NCBI GenBank assembly: GCA_009926815.1
Contig: RFOC01000154.1
Location: 1-5,106 of the forward strand
DNA from: Planctomycetota bacterium
GTDB taxonomy: Bacteria > Planctomycetota > Phycisphaerae > Phycisphaerales > SM1A02
Direction of reading: 5' to 3'
Length of the DNA stretch: 5,106 bases
Numbering within the stretch: position 1 is the stretch's first letter; every line of letters starts with the position of its first letter. A program made the position numbers and the translations under genes. Below, one piece after another: positions 1 to 5,106 of the stretch. The notes under the pieces were generated by a model, which ran no database searches, was not told where the DNA came from, and saw only the letters and a list, made by a program, of their open reading frames with translations.

Positions 1-516
1 CCGCCGGTCTTCGACTGGGGGTGCAGTCCTCCGCGCCTGCTGCTCGATGGACGGGACGTCGGCGAGCGGATTCGCGAGGCCGACGTCACCTCGATCGTCT
101 CTCGCGTGGCGGCGTGCCCTGAAGTCCGCCGCCAGATGGTGGTCTGGCAGCGGGCGGCGGCGGCCAGCCATCCGTGGCTGGTGACCGAGGGCCGAGACCA
201 GGGCAGCGTGGTCTTCCCGGATGCGGCGCTTCGCATCTACCTGGATGCGGCGCCCGCCGTTCGGGCGCGTCGGCGAGCCGAGCAGTTGCGGGCCTCCGGT
301 CGGGCTGCCGACGAGACGGAGATCCTGCGAGGCATCCTGGAGCGGGACCGCATCGATTCGCAGCGCAGCGAGGGGCCGCTGCGCATGCCCGACGGCGCCG
401 AGCGCGTGGACACCAGCGAACTGGACCTGATGGGGGTGGTGGAGCGGCTGGAGCGCCTCGCCCGCGCCCGCCTGGGTGATCGCCTGCCACGGGCCGAGGC
501 CGCGACGCGGCCGTGA
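1..516 (+). CDS. cmk: Cytidylate kinase, 5'-truncated by the window edge
   Basis: Cytidylate kinase phosphorylates CMP and dCMP with ATP to give CDP and dCDP in the cytoplasm, feeding CTP/dCTP and hence DNA and phospholipid synthesis. Frame 1 is open from base 1 to the TGA at 514-516, showing 171 residues. The E. coli enzyme has about 227, so roughly 55 N-terminal residues including the ATP-binding P-loop lie upstream. Visible family features (numbered within the fragment) are the LLLDGRDV strand at 13-20 that precedes the CMP-binding region, SRVAACPEVR at 34-43, the core motif EGRDQGSVVFPDA at 63-75, and ERDRIDSQR at 114-122. In that last motif R115, D119 and R122 match the spacing of E. coli R181/D185/R188. 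Q67 replaces the more usual M or I after RD, which is a minor variation. The stop overlaps the plsC start in GTGA. Family assignment is secure. Confidence 0.95.
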   Translation, partial: PPVFDWGCSPPRLLLDGRDVGERIREADVTSIVSRVAACPEVRRQMVVWQRAAAASHPWLVTEGRDQGSVVFPDAALRIYLDAAPAVRARRRAEQLRASGRAADETEILRGILERDRIDSQRSEGPLRMPDGAERVDTSELDLMGVVERLERLARARLGDRLPRAEAATRP

Positions 517-1175
517 TCGGCGTGGACACGGGTCGGCGGGCGCCCGGCAAGACGCGTCTGCAGGCGCTCTGGTGGGACGTGGCGTGCCTGACCGCCGAGT
601 TGATCGTGCGCAGCCTCTACCTGTTCCGCATCGAAGGCGCGGGGCGGGTGCCGAGGCATGGTCCGGTGCTCTTCGTGAGCAACCACGAGAGCTACCTGGA
701 TCCGGTGGTGAACGCGATCGCGGCCAAGGATCGGCAGATGGGCTTCCTGGCCAAGCGGGAACTCTTCCTGGGCGCCTTCGGCGGTCTCATCCGTTCGCTC
801 GGTGCCATTCCGCTGAAGGAGCGTTCGGACCTGGCGGCCATCCGCGCGGCGCTGGCCGAGCTGCAGCAGGGTCGGTGCGTGATCATCTATCCCGAGGGGG
901 GGCGGAGCGAGAACGGCGAGGTGGGGCCGTTCCTCCGAGGCGTCGCGCTGCTGATCCGGCGAGCCGGCGTGCCGGTGGTGCCCATGGCGGTCGACGGACC
1001 CAATCGCGCCTGGCCGCCGCGACAGCGGTTGCCCAGCATCTTCCGCAGGCTGCAGGTCGCCGTGGGTGATCCCATTCCCGGCGAGACGCTCAACGCGGAC
1101 CCGGACGGCGGGCTGGAGCGCATTCGCCGGGCGGTCATCGACCTGCAGGCCGGTCTTCGGAGGCGGCATGGCTGA
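513..1175 (+). CDS. plsC: 1-acyl-sn-glycerol-3-phosphate acyltransferase
   Basis: This 220-residue protein should acylate lysophosphatidic acid at sn-2 to make phosphatidic acid, at the inner face of the cytoplasmic membrane. The length is normal for a short bacterial PlsC. The acyltransferase block motifs appear in order: the catalytic HX4D as NHESYLD (H58, D63), block II KRELFLGAFGGLIRSLGAIP (81-100), the phosphate-binding block III YPEGGRSENG (126-135), and block IV VPVVPMAV (153-160). Residues about 18-40 are amphipathic to hydrophobic and probably contact the membrane. Block III reads EGGRS where EGTRS is the commoner form. The GTG start shares GTGA with the cmk stop, and only a distant GAGG (496-499) lies upstream, so initiation probably depends on coupling to cmk. 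A GTG at 522 is a possible alternative start. cmk-plsC adjacency is seen in many bacteria. The exact acyl donor (acyl-CoA or acyl-ACP) cannot be read from the sequence. Confidence 0.92.
   Translation: MIGVDTGRRAPGKTRLQALWWDVACLTAELIVRSLYLFRIEGAGRVPRHGPVLFVSNHESYLDPVVNAIAAKDRQMGFLAKRELFLGAFGGLIRSLGAIPLKERSDLAAIRAALAELQQGRCVIIYPEGGRSENGEVGPFLRGVALLIRRAGVPVVPMAVDGPNRAWPPRQRLPSIFRRLQVAVGDPIPGETLNADPDGGLERIRRAVIDLQAGLRRRHG
1159..1163 (+). promoter_or_regulatory. Shine-Dalgarno sequence for cca
   Basis: GGAGG lies inside the end of plsC with 4 nt to the ATG at 1168. The spacing is short but the core is complete. It favours the 1168 start over the in-frame ATG at 1180, for which the same core would be 16 nt away. 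It also argues against the upstream in-frame GTG at 1066. Confidence 0.6.
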
Positions 1176-2382
1176 GGCGATGTCGCCCCGTGACGCCGCC
1201 GCCGCCATCGCCGCCAGGCTGGAGGCCGCCGGCCACACGGCGTACTTCGCCGGTGGCTGCGTGCGCGACGAGTTGCTGGGCCTGCACCCGGCCGACCACG
1301 ACGTGGCCACCCAGGCCACGCCCGACCAGATCCGCGAGATCTTCCCCAAGGCCCGCGGCGTGGGCGAGCATTTCGGCGTCATGCTGGTCCGGCATGGCGG
1401 CCGGACCGTGGAGGTGGCCACCTTCCGCGGCGAGGGGAGCTATCAGGACGGGCGAAGGCCGACCCAGGTGACGTTCGCGGACGAGGTGACGGATGCGCTT
1501 CGTCGCGACTTCACCATCAACGGCCTGTTCATGCATCCGGCCAGCGGCCGGGTGATCGACCACGTGGGGGGGCGAGCGGATCTGGAGGCGAGGTTGCTTC
1601 GGGCCATCGGCGATCCGGACGCGCGACTGGAGGAGGACCGGCTCCGGCTCCTTCGGGCGGTGCGGTTCGCGGCCCGGTTCGACCTCTCGATCGATCCCGC
1701 CACGCTCGCCGCCGTGCGTCGCCACGCGCCGGAGCTGCGCGGCGTCAGCCGGGAACGCGTGGGGCACGAGATCCGGCGCATGCTGGCCCATGCCGGCCGG
1801 TCCGCCGCGGTGAGCCTGATCGAGGCGCAGGGGCTGGCGCCGGCCACGCTGCTGGAGCCGGAGGCCGCCTTCGAGCCGCGTCGGATCGCGTCGCTGCCGG
1901 GGTCCGCGTCGATCGCGTGCTCGCTGGCGTCATGGATGCTGGATCGCGCGCTGCCCCAATCGTGGGCCCAGCGGCTGGAGCGATGGACCGAGGCCCTGGT
2001 GCTCTCCAACCAGGAACGCGATGGGGTGGCCGCGGCGCTGACGGCGCTCGATGCGTTGCGGCACGACTGGCCTGGCATGGGTGTGGCGCAACGGAAACGA
2101 CTGGCGGCGTCGGGGGGATTCGCGGATGCCCTGGCCATCCTGCAGGCGGAGGCTCCCGGAGCGGCCGGCGAGATTCGCGGCGATCTGGTTCCACTGGAGG
2201 CCTCCGGCCTGGCGCCGCCGCCGCTCCTGGACGGTCATGAACTGCAGCGACTGGGCCTGCAGCCCGGACCCGCGTTCCGACGCATCCTGGACGCCGTCTA
2301 CGACGCCCAGCTGGAGGGCCGTGTCCGGACGCTGGACGAGGCCCGCGGGTGGGCCCTTCGGGTGCACGCCGATCCCCGCTGA
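1168..2382 (+). CDS. cca: Class II tRNA nucleotidyltransferase (CCA-adding type)
   Basis: This 404-residue cytoplasmic enzyme should add or repair the 3' CCA end of tRNAs from CTP and ATP without a nucleic-acid template. Class II motifs are in order: GGCVRD (29-34), metal-binding DHD (D43, D45) in motif A, TFRGEGSYQDGRRP (85-98) in the flexible-loop region, motif B RRDFTINGL (112-120), motif D EDRLRLLRAVRF (156-167, the nucleotide-selecting EDxxR type) and motif E VSRERVGHEIRRML (193-206). The C-terminal body and tail ends with GHELQRLGLQPGPAF (356-370), typical of the tRNA-binding portion of bacterial enzymes. Length matches full CCA-adding enzymes of about 400 residues. CC-adding-only, A-adding-only and poly(A) polymerase activity belong to the same family and cannot be excluded without knowing whether a second copy exists. 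The EGSYQDGRRP loop and single copy here favour full CCA addition. The gene overlaps plsC by 8 bp and ends the housekeeping block. Confidence 0.92.
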   Translation: MAEAMSPRDAAAAIAARLEAAGHTAYFAGGCVRDELLGLHPADHDVATQATPDQIREIFPKARGVGEHFGVMLVRHGGRTVEVATFRGEGSYQDGRRPTQVTFADEVTDALRRDFTINGLFMHPASGRVIDHVGGRADLEARLLRAIGDPDARLEEDRLRLLRAVRFAARFDLSIDPATLAAVRRHAPELRGVSRERVGHEIRRMLAHAGRSAAVSLIEAQGLAPATLLEPEAAFEPRRIASLPGSASIACSLASWMLDRALPQSWAQRLERWTEALVLSNQERDGVAAALTALDALRHDWPGMGVAQRKRLAASGGFADALAILQAEAPGAAGEIRGDLVPLEASGLAPPPLLDGHELQRLGLQPGPAFRRILDAVYDAQLEGRVRTLDEARGWALRVHADPR

Positions 2383-2407
2383 GGGCGGTGATCCGGGGAC
2401 AGCCTCG

Positions 2408-2413
2408 TATACT
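2408..2413 (+). promoter_or_regulatory. Putative -10 promoter element, possibly leaderless
   Basis: TATACT matches the sigma-70 -10 consensus TATAAT at 5 of 6 positions and is an AT-rich island in the only intergenic gap of the window. There is no good -35 match 16-18 bp upstream and no extended TGn. It ends 8 nt before the ATG at 2422, so a transcript starting at the usual distance would begin at or next to the start codon. No purine-rich ribosome-binding site lies between it and the ATG. This is a motif call only. Confidence 0.4.
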
Positions 2414-2421
2414 GCCTCACC

Positions 2422-3549
2422 ATGTTTCGCCTGATCCTGCCGTCCCTTCTCGCGCTGGTCCCGGTGGCCCTGGCCGCACCGCCCTCGCCCATGCAGGCCG
2501 ACCAGAAGGACCCCTCCAAGCCGCCCAAGGTCTACGTGGTGCCGCTGGGCCTGGATGGCAAGGGCCAGATGGGTGCGGACATCCACTCCTCGATCTACGA
2601 GAAGGTGGTCAAGGACATCCAGGACAAGAAGCCCGACCTGCTCGTGCTGTCGCTGGACAGCGCCGAGCGAGGCCGCCGCGAGTACTCCGGCGCCGAGCGC
2701 GACAGCCTGGGCGAGCGTGGCGTCAACAACTCCGAGGACCTGCGGAAGTTGCTGGCCCTGTTCAAGAAGGATGTGGGGGACGTTCCCCAGGTGATGTGGG
2801 TGCAGGATTCGGTGGGCTTCGGCACGCTGCTCGCGTTCGCGTGGCCCAACATGTACACCAAGAGCGACGCTCGCCTGGGCGGGCTGGCCAAGGTGTCGCT
2901 GCAGGCCAAGAGCAACGACCGCGAGGTGGAGCGCAAGTGGCTCGCCGCGGCCATGAGCATCGCCAACGGCTGCCTGGAGTCGGGCGGTCACCCCACGGTG
3001 ATCGGCACCGCCATGATGGACCCGGAGCGCATGCTCAGCGTGTCGTTCAAGGGCCGCAAGTTCGACTGGACCGGCGATCGCAACGGCACGTTCCTGATCG
3101 ACGGCGATCCGAGCCGCGTGGCCAACTTCGATGCCCGCACCGCGGAGGATTTCGGCCTGTCCGACGGCACGGCGGATTCCCTGGACGACGTCATGTTCAT
3201 GCTGGGCTACCGGGCCTACGACGACACCCTGGTGAAGGGCGGCCAGGACGGCACGAAGATCGTGGGTGACTACATCGCCGCCTGGCGGAAGGCGTGGGAG
3301 GACAGCCAGGCGTCCTTCGGCGAGTACGAGCGAATGGCGTCGAGCGGTGATCCGAAGGAGCTGGTCAAGGCCCGCAAGGCGCTCGAGGCCGTGCAGGGCG
3401 CCATGGAGCGATTCCCCGCCGTCGAACTTCGCTGGCGCATGAAGGGTCTCTCCAAGCCGCAGGTGGAGGGTCTGCTGAAGCAGCTCAAGGAGAAGGCCAA
3501 GCCCGCCAAGGGTGGTTCACGCGGTGGTGGCGGAGGGATGGGCCGATGA
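2422..3549 (+). CDS. Secreted ClpP/NfeD-fold protein, nucleophile lost
   Basis: 375 residues. The N-terminus MFRLILPSLLALVPVALA is a Sec signal peptide with a likely cleavage after A18 (A16-L17-A18), so the protein is exported. The start is firm: an in-frame TGA at 2389 and no other start codon precede the ATG. Residues about 36-265 resemble the ClpP-crotonase fold of NfeD-type and SppA peptidases: VYVVPLGLD (37-45), LLVLSLDS (73-80), VMWVQDSVGFG (124-134), and the late NfeD-like stretch TAEDFGLSDGTADSLDDVMFM (240-260). It aligns without gaps to the downstream protein over 124-157, where G132 sits at the nucleophile serine. A 19-residue-longer charged segment (about 81-104) replaces the glycine-rich oxyanion loop. 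It is therefore probably not a peptidase but a binding or regulatory partner. Residues about 283-360 are helical and charged, and the tail (364-375) is Gly-rich. It overlaps the next gene by ATGA. Family assignment is by motif reading and is not certain. Confidence 0.7.
   Translation: MFRLILPSLLALVPVALAAPPSPMQADQKDPSKPPKVYVVPLGLDGKGQMGADIHSSIYEKVVKDIQDKKPDLLVLSLDSAERGRREYSGAERDSLGERGVNNSEDLRKLLALFKKDVGDVPQVMWVQDSVGFGTLLAFAWPNMYTKSDARLGGLAKVSLQAKSNDREVERKWLAAAMSIANGCLESGGHPTVIGTAMMDPERMLSVSFKGRKFDWTGDRNGTFLIDGDPSRVANFDARTAEDFGLSDGTADSLDDVMFMLGYRAYDDTLVKGGQDGTKIVGDYIAAWRKAWEDSQASFGEYERMASSGDPKELVKARKALEAVQGAMERFPAVELRWRMKGLSKPQVEGLLKQLKEKAKPAKGGSRGGGGGMGR
3532..3536 (+). promoter_or_regulatory. 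Shine-Dalgarno sequence for the downstream protease-like gene
   Basis: GGAGG with a 9-nt spacer to the ATG at 3546. It lies inside the codons for the Gly-rich tail of the preceding protein, so part of that tail's composition may reflect the ribosome-binding site. It decides the start at 3546 rather than the in-frame ATG at 3582. Confidence 0.75.
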
Positions 3550-4754
3550 GTCGCCTCGCGCACATCGCTGGGTTGGGCCTGATGCGATTGGTCCTGCCGT
3601 GCATGGTCCTGCTGCTCGTGGCCACGACAGCCCATGGCCAGGGTTCAGCGCCCGCTCGCACGGATCCCGCCAAGCCCGCCCCCGGCGCGAAGGCGCCCGC
3701 CGCCAAGCCCGCCGCGGGCGCCGGCAAGGGTGCGGACGAGACCAAGCCCAGGCTTCAGCAGGTCTTCATCGTGGACATGGCGGGCATGGTGGGTGCCGGC
3801 CTGCGACACGACGAGATGGTCGCCGCCGAGAAGGAGGCCGACAAGTTCGGTCCCAACCAGATCATCGTGCTCAAGATCAACTCGGGCGGCGGTTCGGTGA
3901 CCGAGGGCGACAAGATCAGCCGCACGCTCGGCCGCATCCGCGACAAGCATCGCGTGGTGGCGTGGATCGAGGAGGCCATCTCGGGCGCGGCGTTCACCGC
4001 CATGCACTGCCGCGAGATCTACTTCATGAAGTTCGGCACCATGGGCTCGATCACGAAGTTCCAGTCGACCGAGAGCGGCCAGGTGAGCGCCACGGGACGG
4101 GATCTCGAGGCCTGGATCGAGCGCGTGGCCGAGGTGGCCGAGGGCGCCGACCGCAACGGCGACGTGGGCCGGGCCATGGTGTATTCGCCGATCGTGGTCA
4201 GTTACACCAAGGACCCCAAGACCGGCAAGGTCACCTTCTATCGTGACGCGTCGGGCGAGGTGATGCTCTCCGACGAGAAGGACAACCTCACCTTCACCGC
4301 CACGTCCGCCATGGACTGCGGCTACATCAACGGCGTGGCCGACACCGAGCAGGAGCTCTTCGAGGCGATGCAGCTGACGCCCGGCAGCTACGAGGTGAAT
4401 CCGTCGGGCAAGAAGATCAGCGACGCGTGGCAGAAGACGCTGGAGCGCTGCAAGGAGCAGGCCATCAGCATCCAGCAGGATCTTCAGCTGGCCGGCGGCA
4501 ACGACGCGGCGGCCATCGGCAAGCGGATCAAGTTGTACAAGCAGATGCAGGACATCTGGCGCCAGGCGCCGCCCGTGGCGATGGGCATGGAGGGCGGCGG
4601 CTTCCTGATTCCGCCCGAAGTGGAGAGTCTGGCCCCGGATCTGGTCGAGAAGTTCCAGACGTCCATGGATCCGAAGGTGGTCATCGAGGCCATCGATCGC
4701 TGCATCAAGGAACTCCAGAAGCAGCTTGCGGCATCGCGCAAGCGGAGCAACTGA
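3546..4754 (+). CDS. Secreted ClpP/NfeD/SppA-like serine protease homolog
   Basis: 402 residues. The signal peptide is about 1-31, with likely cleavage at AHG|Q (A29-H30-G31). A start at M13 would give a shorter, more classical signal, but the ATGA overlap and GGAGG support 3546. An Ala/Pro/Lys-rich linker (35-68) follows. The ClpP-like domain covers about 70-285: QVFIVDMAG (72-80), IIVLKINSGGGSVTEG (106-121, close to ClpP INSPGG), then AISGAAFTA (144-152) and GTMGSI (164-169). S146 is 21 residues before G167, the same spacing as from the nucleophile to the glycine in NfeD (SAG...SIG) and SppA (SGG...TGS). LTFTATSAMDCGYINGVAD (248-266) matches the late conserved stretch of NfeD-type peptidases. 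The NfeD C-terminal membrane and OB domains are absent. Instead, residues 290-400 form a helical charged region shared with the upstream gene. There is no histidine after 154 and no lysine from 172 to 221, so the catalytic base is unclear (K171 is a candidate). Likely periplasmic or envelope-associated; substrate unknown. Confidence 0.78.
   Translation: MSRLAHIAGLGLMRLVLPCMVLLLVATTAHGQGSAPARTDPAKPAPGAKAPAAKPAAGAGKGADETKPRLQQVFIVDMAGMVGAGLRHDEMVAAEKEADKFGPNQIIVLKINSGGGSVTEGDKISRTLGRIRDKHRVVAWIEEAISGAAFTAMHCREIYFMKFGTMGSITKFQSTESGQVSATGRDLEAWIERVAEVAEGADRNGDVGRAMVYSPIVVSYTKDPKTGKVTFYRDASGEVMLSDEKDNLTFTATSAMDCGYINGVADTEQELFEAMQLTPGSYEVNPSGKKISDAWQKTLERCKEQAISIQQDLQLAGGNDAAAIGKRIKLYKQMQDIWRQAPPVAMGMEGGGFLIPPEVESLAPDLVEKFQTSMDPKVVIEAIDRCIKELQKQLAASRKRSN
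3648..3749 (+). repeat. Low-complexity Ala/Pro/Lys linker coding region
   Basis: This encodes residues 35-68 of the protease-like protein, almost entirely A, P, K and G with degenerate AKPA/AK units. The 13-nt word CGCCAAGCCCGCC occurs twice (3668-3680 and 3701-3713). Its 12-nt core GCCAAGCCCGCC also occurs near the end of the upstream gene (3496-3507). It probably makes a flexible tether between the signal peptide and the folded domain. The repeats look like a by-product of codon bias in a low-complexity region and not a regulatory element. Confidence 0.6.
4744..4747 (+). promoter_or_regulatory. Shine-Dalgarno sequence for the membrane-protein gene
   Basis: GGAG lies in the last codons of the protease-like gene with 9 nt to the ATG at 4757. 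It supports that start codon and co-translation from the same mRNA. Confidence 0.65.
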
Positions 4755-4756
4755 CC

Positions 4757-5106
4757 ATGCACGGCACATCCGACGGCGCGTACCTGGATCGACCCGCACG
4801 CCAGTGGCCCACCGTGATCGGCATCCTGGCGATCCTCTGGGGTGGCCTCGGCTGCGTGTCGGGCGTCTGGTCCCTGATCGCTGATCTGGCGGGACTCGCT
4901 CCCACGCCGGGCCTCACCGGGCCGCTCGAGCGGGCGGTGGGGGTGCTGGGCCTGCTGATCGCGGGACTGCTGGTGGTGGGCGGCATCCAGCTGCTTCGCC
5001 GCAAGCCCGCGGGCGTCCAGCTGATCCGGGCCTGGGTTCCGTTGAGCCTGATCGTGGGTCTGATCGGCGTGGGCCTGCTGTACCGGAATCGTGACGCGTT
5101 CGAGGC
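4757..5106 (+). CDS. Small multi-pass membrane protein, 3' end outside window
   Basis: An open frame starts at ATG 4757, 2 bp after the protease-like gene's stop, and continues past the window end (116 codons visible). A polar N-terminus (MHGTSDGAYLDRPARQW) is followed by three hydrophobic segments at about 19-41, 60-80 and 92-108, with RRK at 81-83 and YRNR at 109-112 as the charged ends of helices 2 and 3. By the positive-inside rule, R/K-rich ends place at least the loop after helix 2 on the cytoplasmic side. I do not recognise a family; Gly/Leu/Val-rich small membrane proteins of this kind are often annotated as hypothetical. Its position suggests co-expression with the two secreted proteins, and it might tether or serve them at the membrane, but nothing in its sequence resembles the NfeD membrane region. 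The good ribosome-binding site and lack of stops make it a real gene. Confidence 0.75.
   Translation, partial: MHGTSDGAYLDRPARQWPTVIGILAILWGGLGCVSGVWSLIADLAGLAPTPGLTGPLERAVGVLGLLIAGLLVVGGIQLLRRKPAGVQLIRAWVPLSLIVGLIGVGLLYRNRDAFE

Noticed and set aside
896..902. Runs of seven G (896-902 and again 1566-1572) as phase-variation tracts
   Set aside because: Both fall in conserved motifs of housekeeping genes in a G-rich genome. Seven G's is short and neither gene is a plausible contingency locus.
1066..1167. N-terminal extension of cca starting at the in-frame GTG 1066
   Set aside because: The extra 34 residues (Arg/Thr/Ser-rich) lie inside the conserved end of plsC, do not resemble the family N-terminus, and the GGAGG at 1159-1163 supports ATG 1168.
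237..1421. Long open frame on the - strand across plsC and cca
   Set aside because: It lies antisense to three genes with clear catalytic motifs, its translation is Arg/Ala/Pro-rich without recognisable domains, and such frames are expected at this GC content.
2350..2368. Small hairpin CCC-TTC-GGG near the cca end
   Set aside because: Three pairs only and entirely coding; no terminator features.
2373..2399. Inverted repeat TCCCCG / CGGGGA around the cca stop, as a terminator
   Set aside because: Only 6 bp of stem with a 15-nt loop and no T-run after it; it overlaps coding sequence, so termination cannot be supported.
1930..2991. Long - strand open frame spanning the cca/secreted-protein junction
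   Set aside because: It covers two well-supported + strand genes and the putative promoter, and its composition (His/Gln/Arg/Leu-rich) is that of an antisense shadow.
3594..3602. Lipobox around C19 in the second secreted protein's signal sequence
   Set aside because: The residues before the cysteine are V-L-P, which does not fit the L-[AS]-[GA]-C pattern, and a normal signal peptidase I site follows at A29-H30-G31.
3645..4799. Long - strand open frame opposite the second protease-like gene
   Set aside because: His/Asp/Leu-rich translation with no motif, antisense to a gene with signal peptide, ribosome-binding site and conserved fold motifs.

Overview
The window is a compact, high-GC (roughly two-thirds G+C by eye) bacterial segment with every gene on the + strand. 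The only intergenic gap is 39 bp (2383-2421). Elsewhere, genes overlap by 4 to 8 bp or are separated by 2 bp. The GC level, the cmk-plsC-cca order and the secreted ClpP-fold proteins followed by a small membrane protein would fit a Planctomycetota-type genome (Phycisphaerae-like). That is an inference from general appearance; no lineage-specific marker is present.

Positions 1-2382 hold a housekeeping block: the 3' part of cytidylate kinase (cmk), a complete 1-acyl-glycerol-3-phosphate acyltransferase (plsC) and a complete class II tRNA nucleotidyltransferase (cca). The stop codon of each gene overlaps the start of the next (4 bp, then 8 bp), so translational coupling is likely. cmk and plsC both serve CTP-linked phospholipid synthesis, because CDP-diacylglycerol is made from phosphatidate and CTP. 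CCA addition also consumes CTP and ATP.

Positions 2422-4754 hold two secreted proteins that appear to be divergent tandem paralogs. Both have a signal peptide, a ClpP/NfeD/SppA-like (ClpP-crotonase fold) domain and a C-terminal alpha-helical region that I do not recognise. The two genes overlap by ATGA. The second protein keeps the glycine loop and a serine at the nucleophile position. The first has glycine at the nucleophile position and a charged insertion in place of the glycine loop. They are therefore best read as a pseudo-enzyme/enzyme pair acting outside the cytoplasm. A -10-like TATACT lies 8 nt upstream of the first gene's ATG and there is no Shine-Dalgarno sequence, which suggests a separate, possibly leaderless, transcript.

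Positions 4757-5106 hold the start of a small membrane protein of unknown function with three predicted transmembrane helices. It begins 2 bp after the second protease-like gene, is probably in the same operon, and runs off the window. I see no RNA genes, CRISPR arrays, insertion sequences or attachment sites. The part that looks least described is the degenerate/active secreted ClpP-like pair with its helical C-terminal region.
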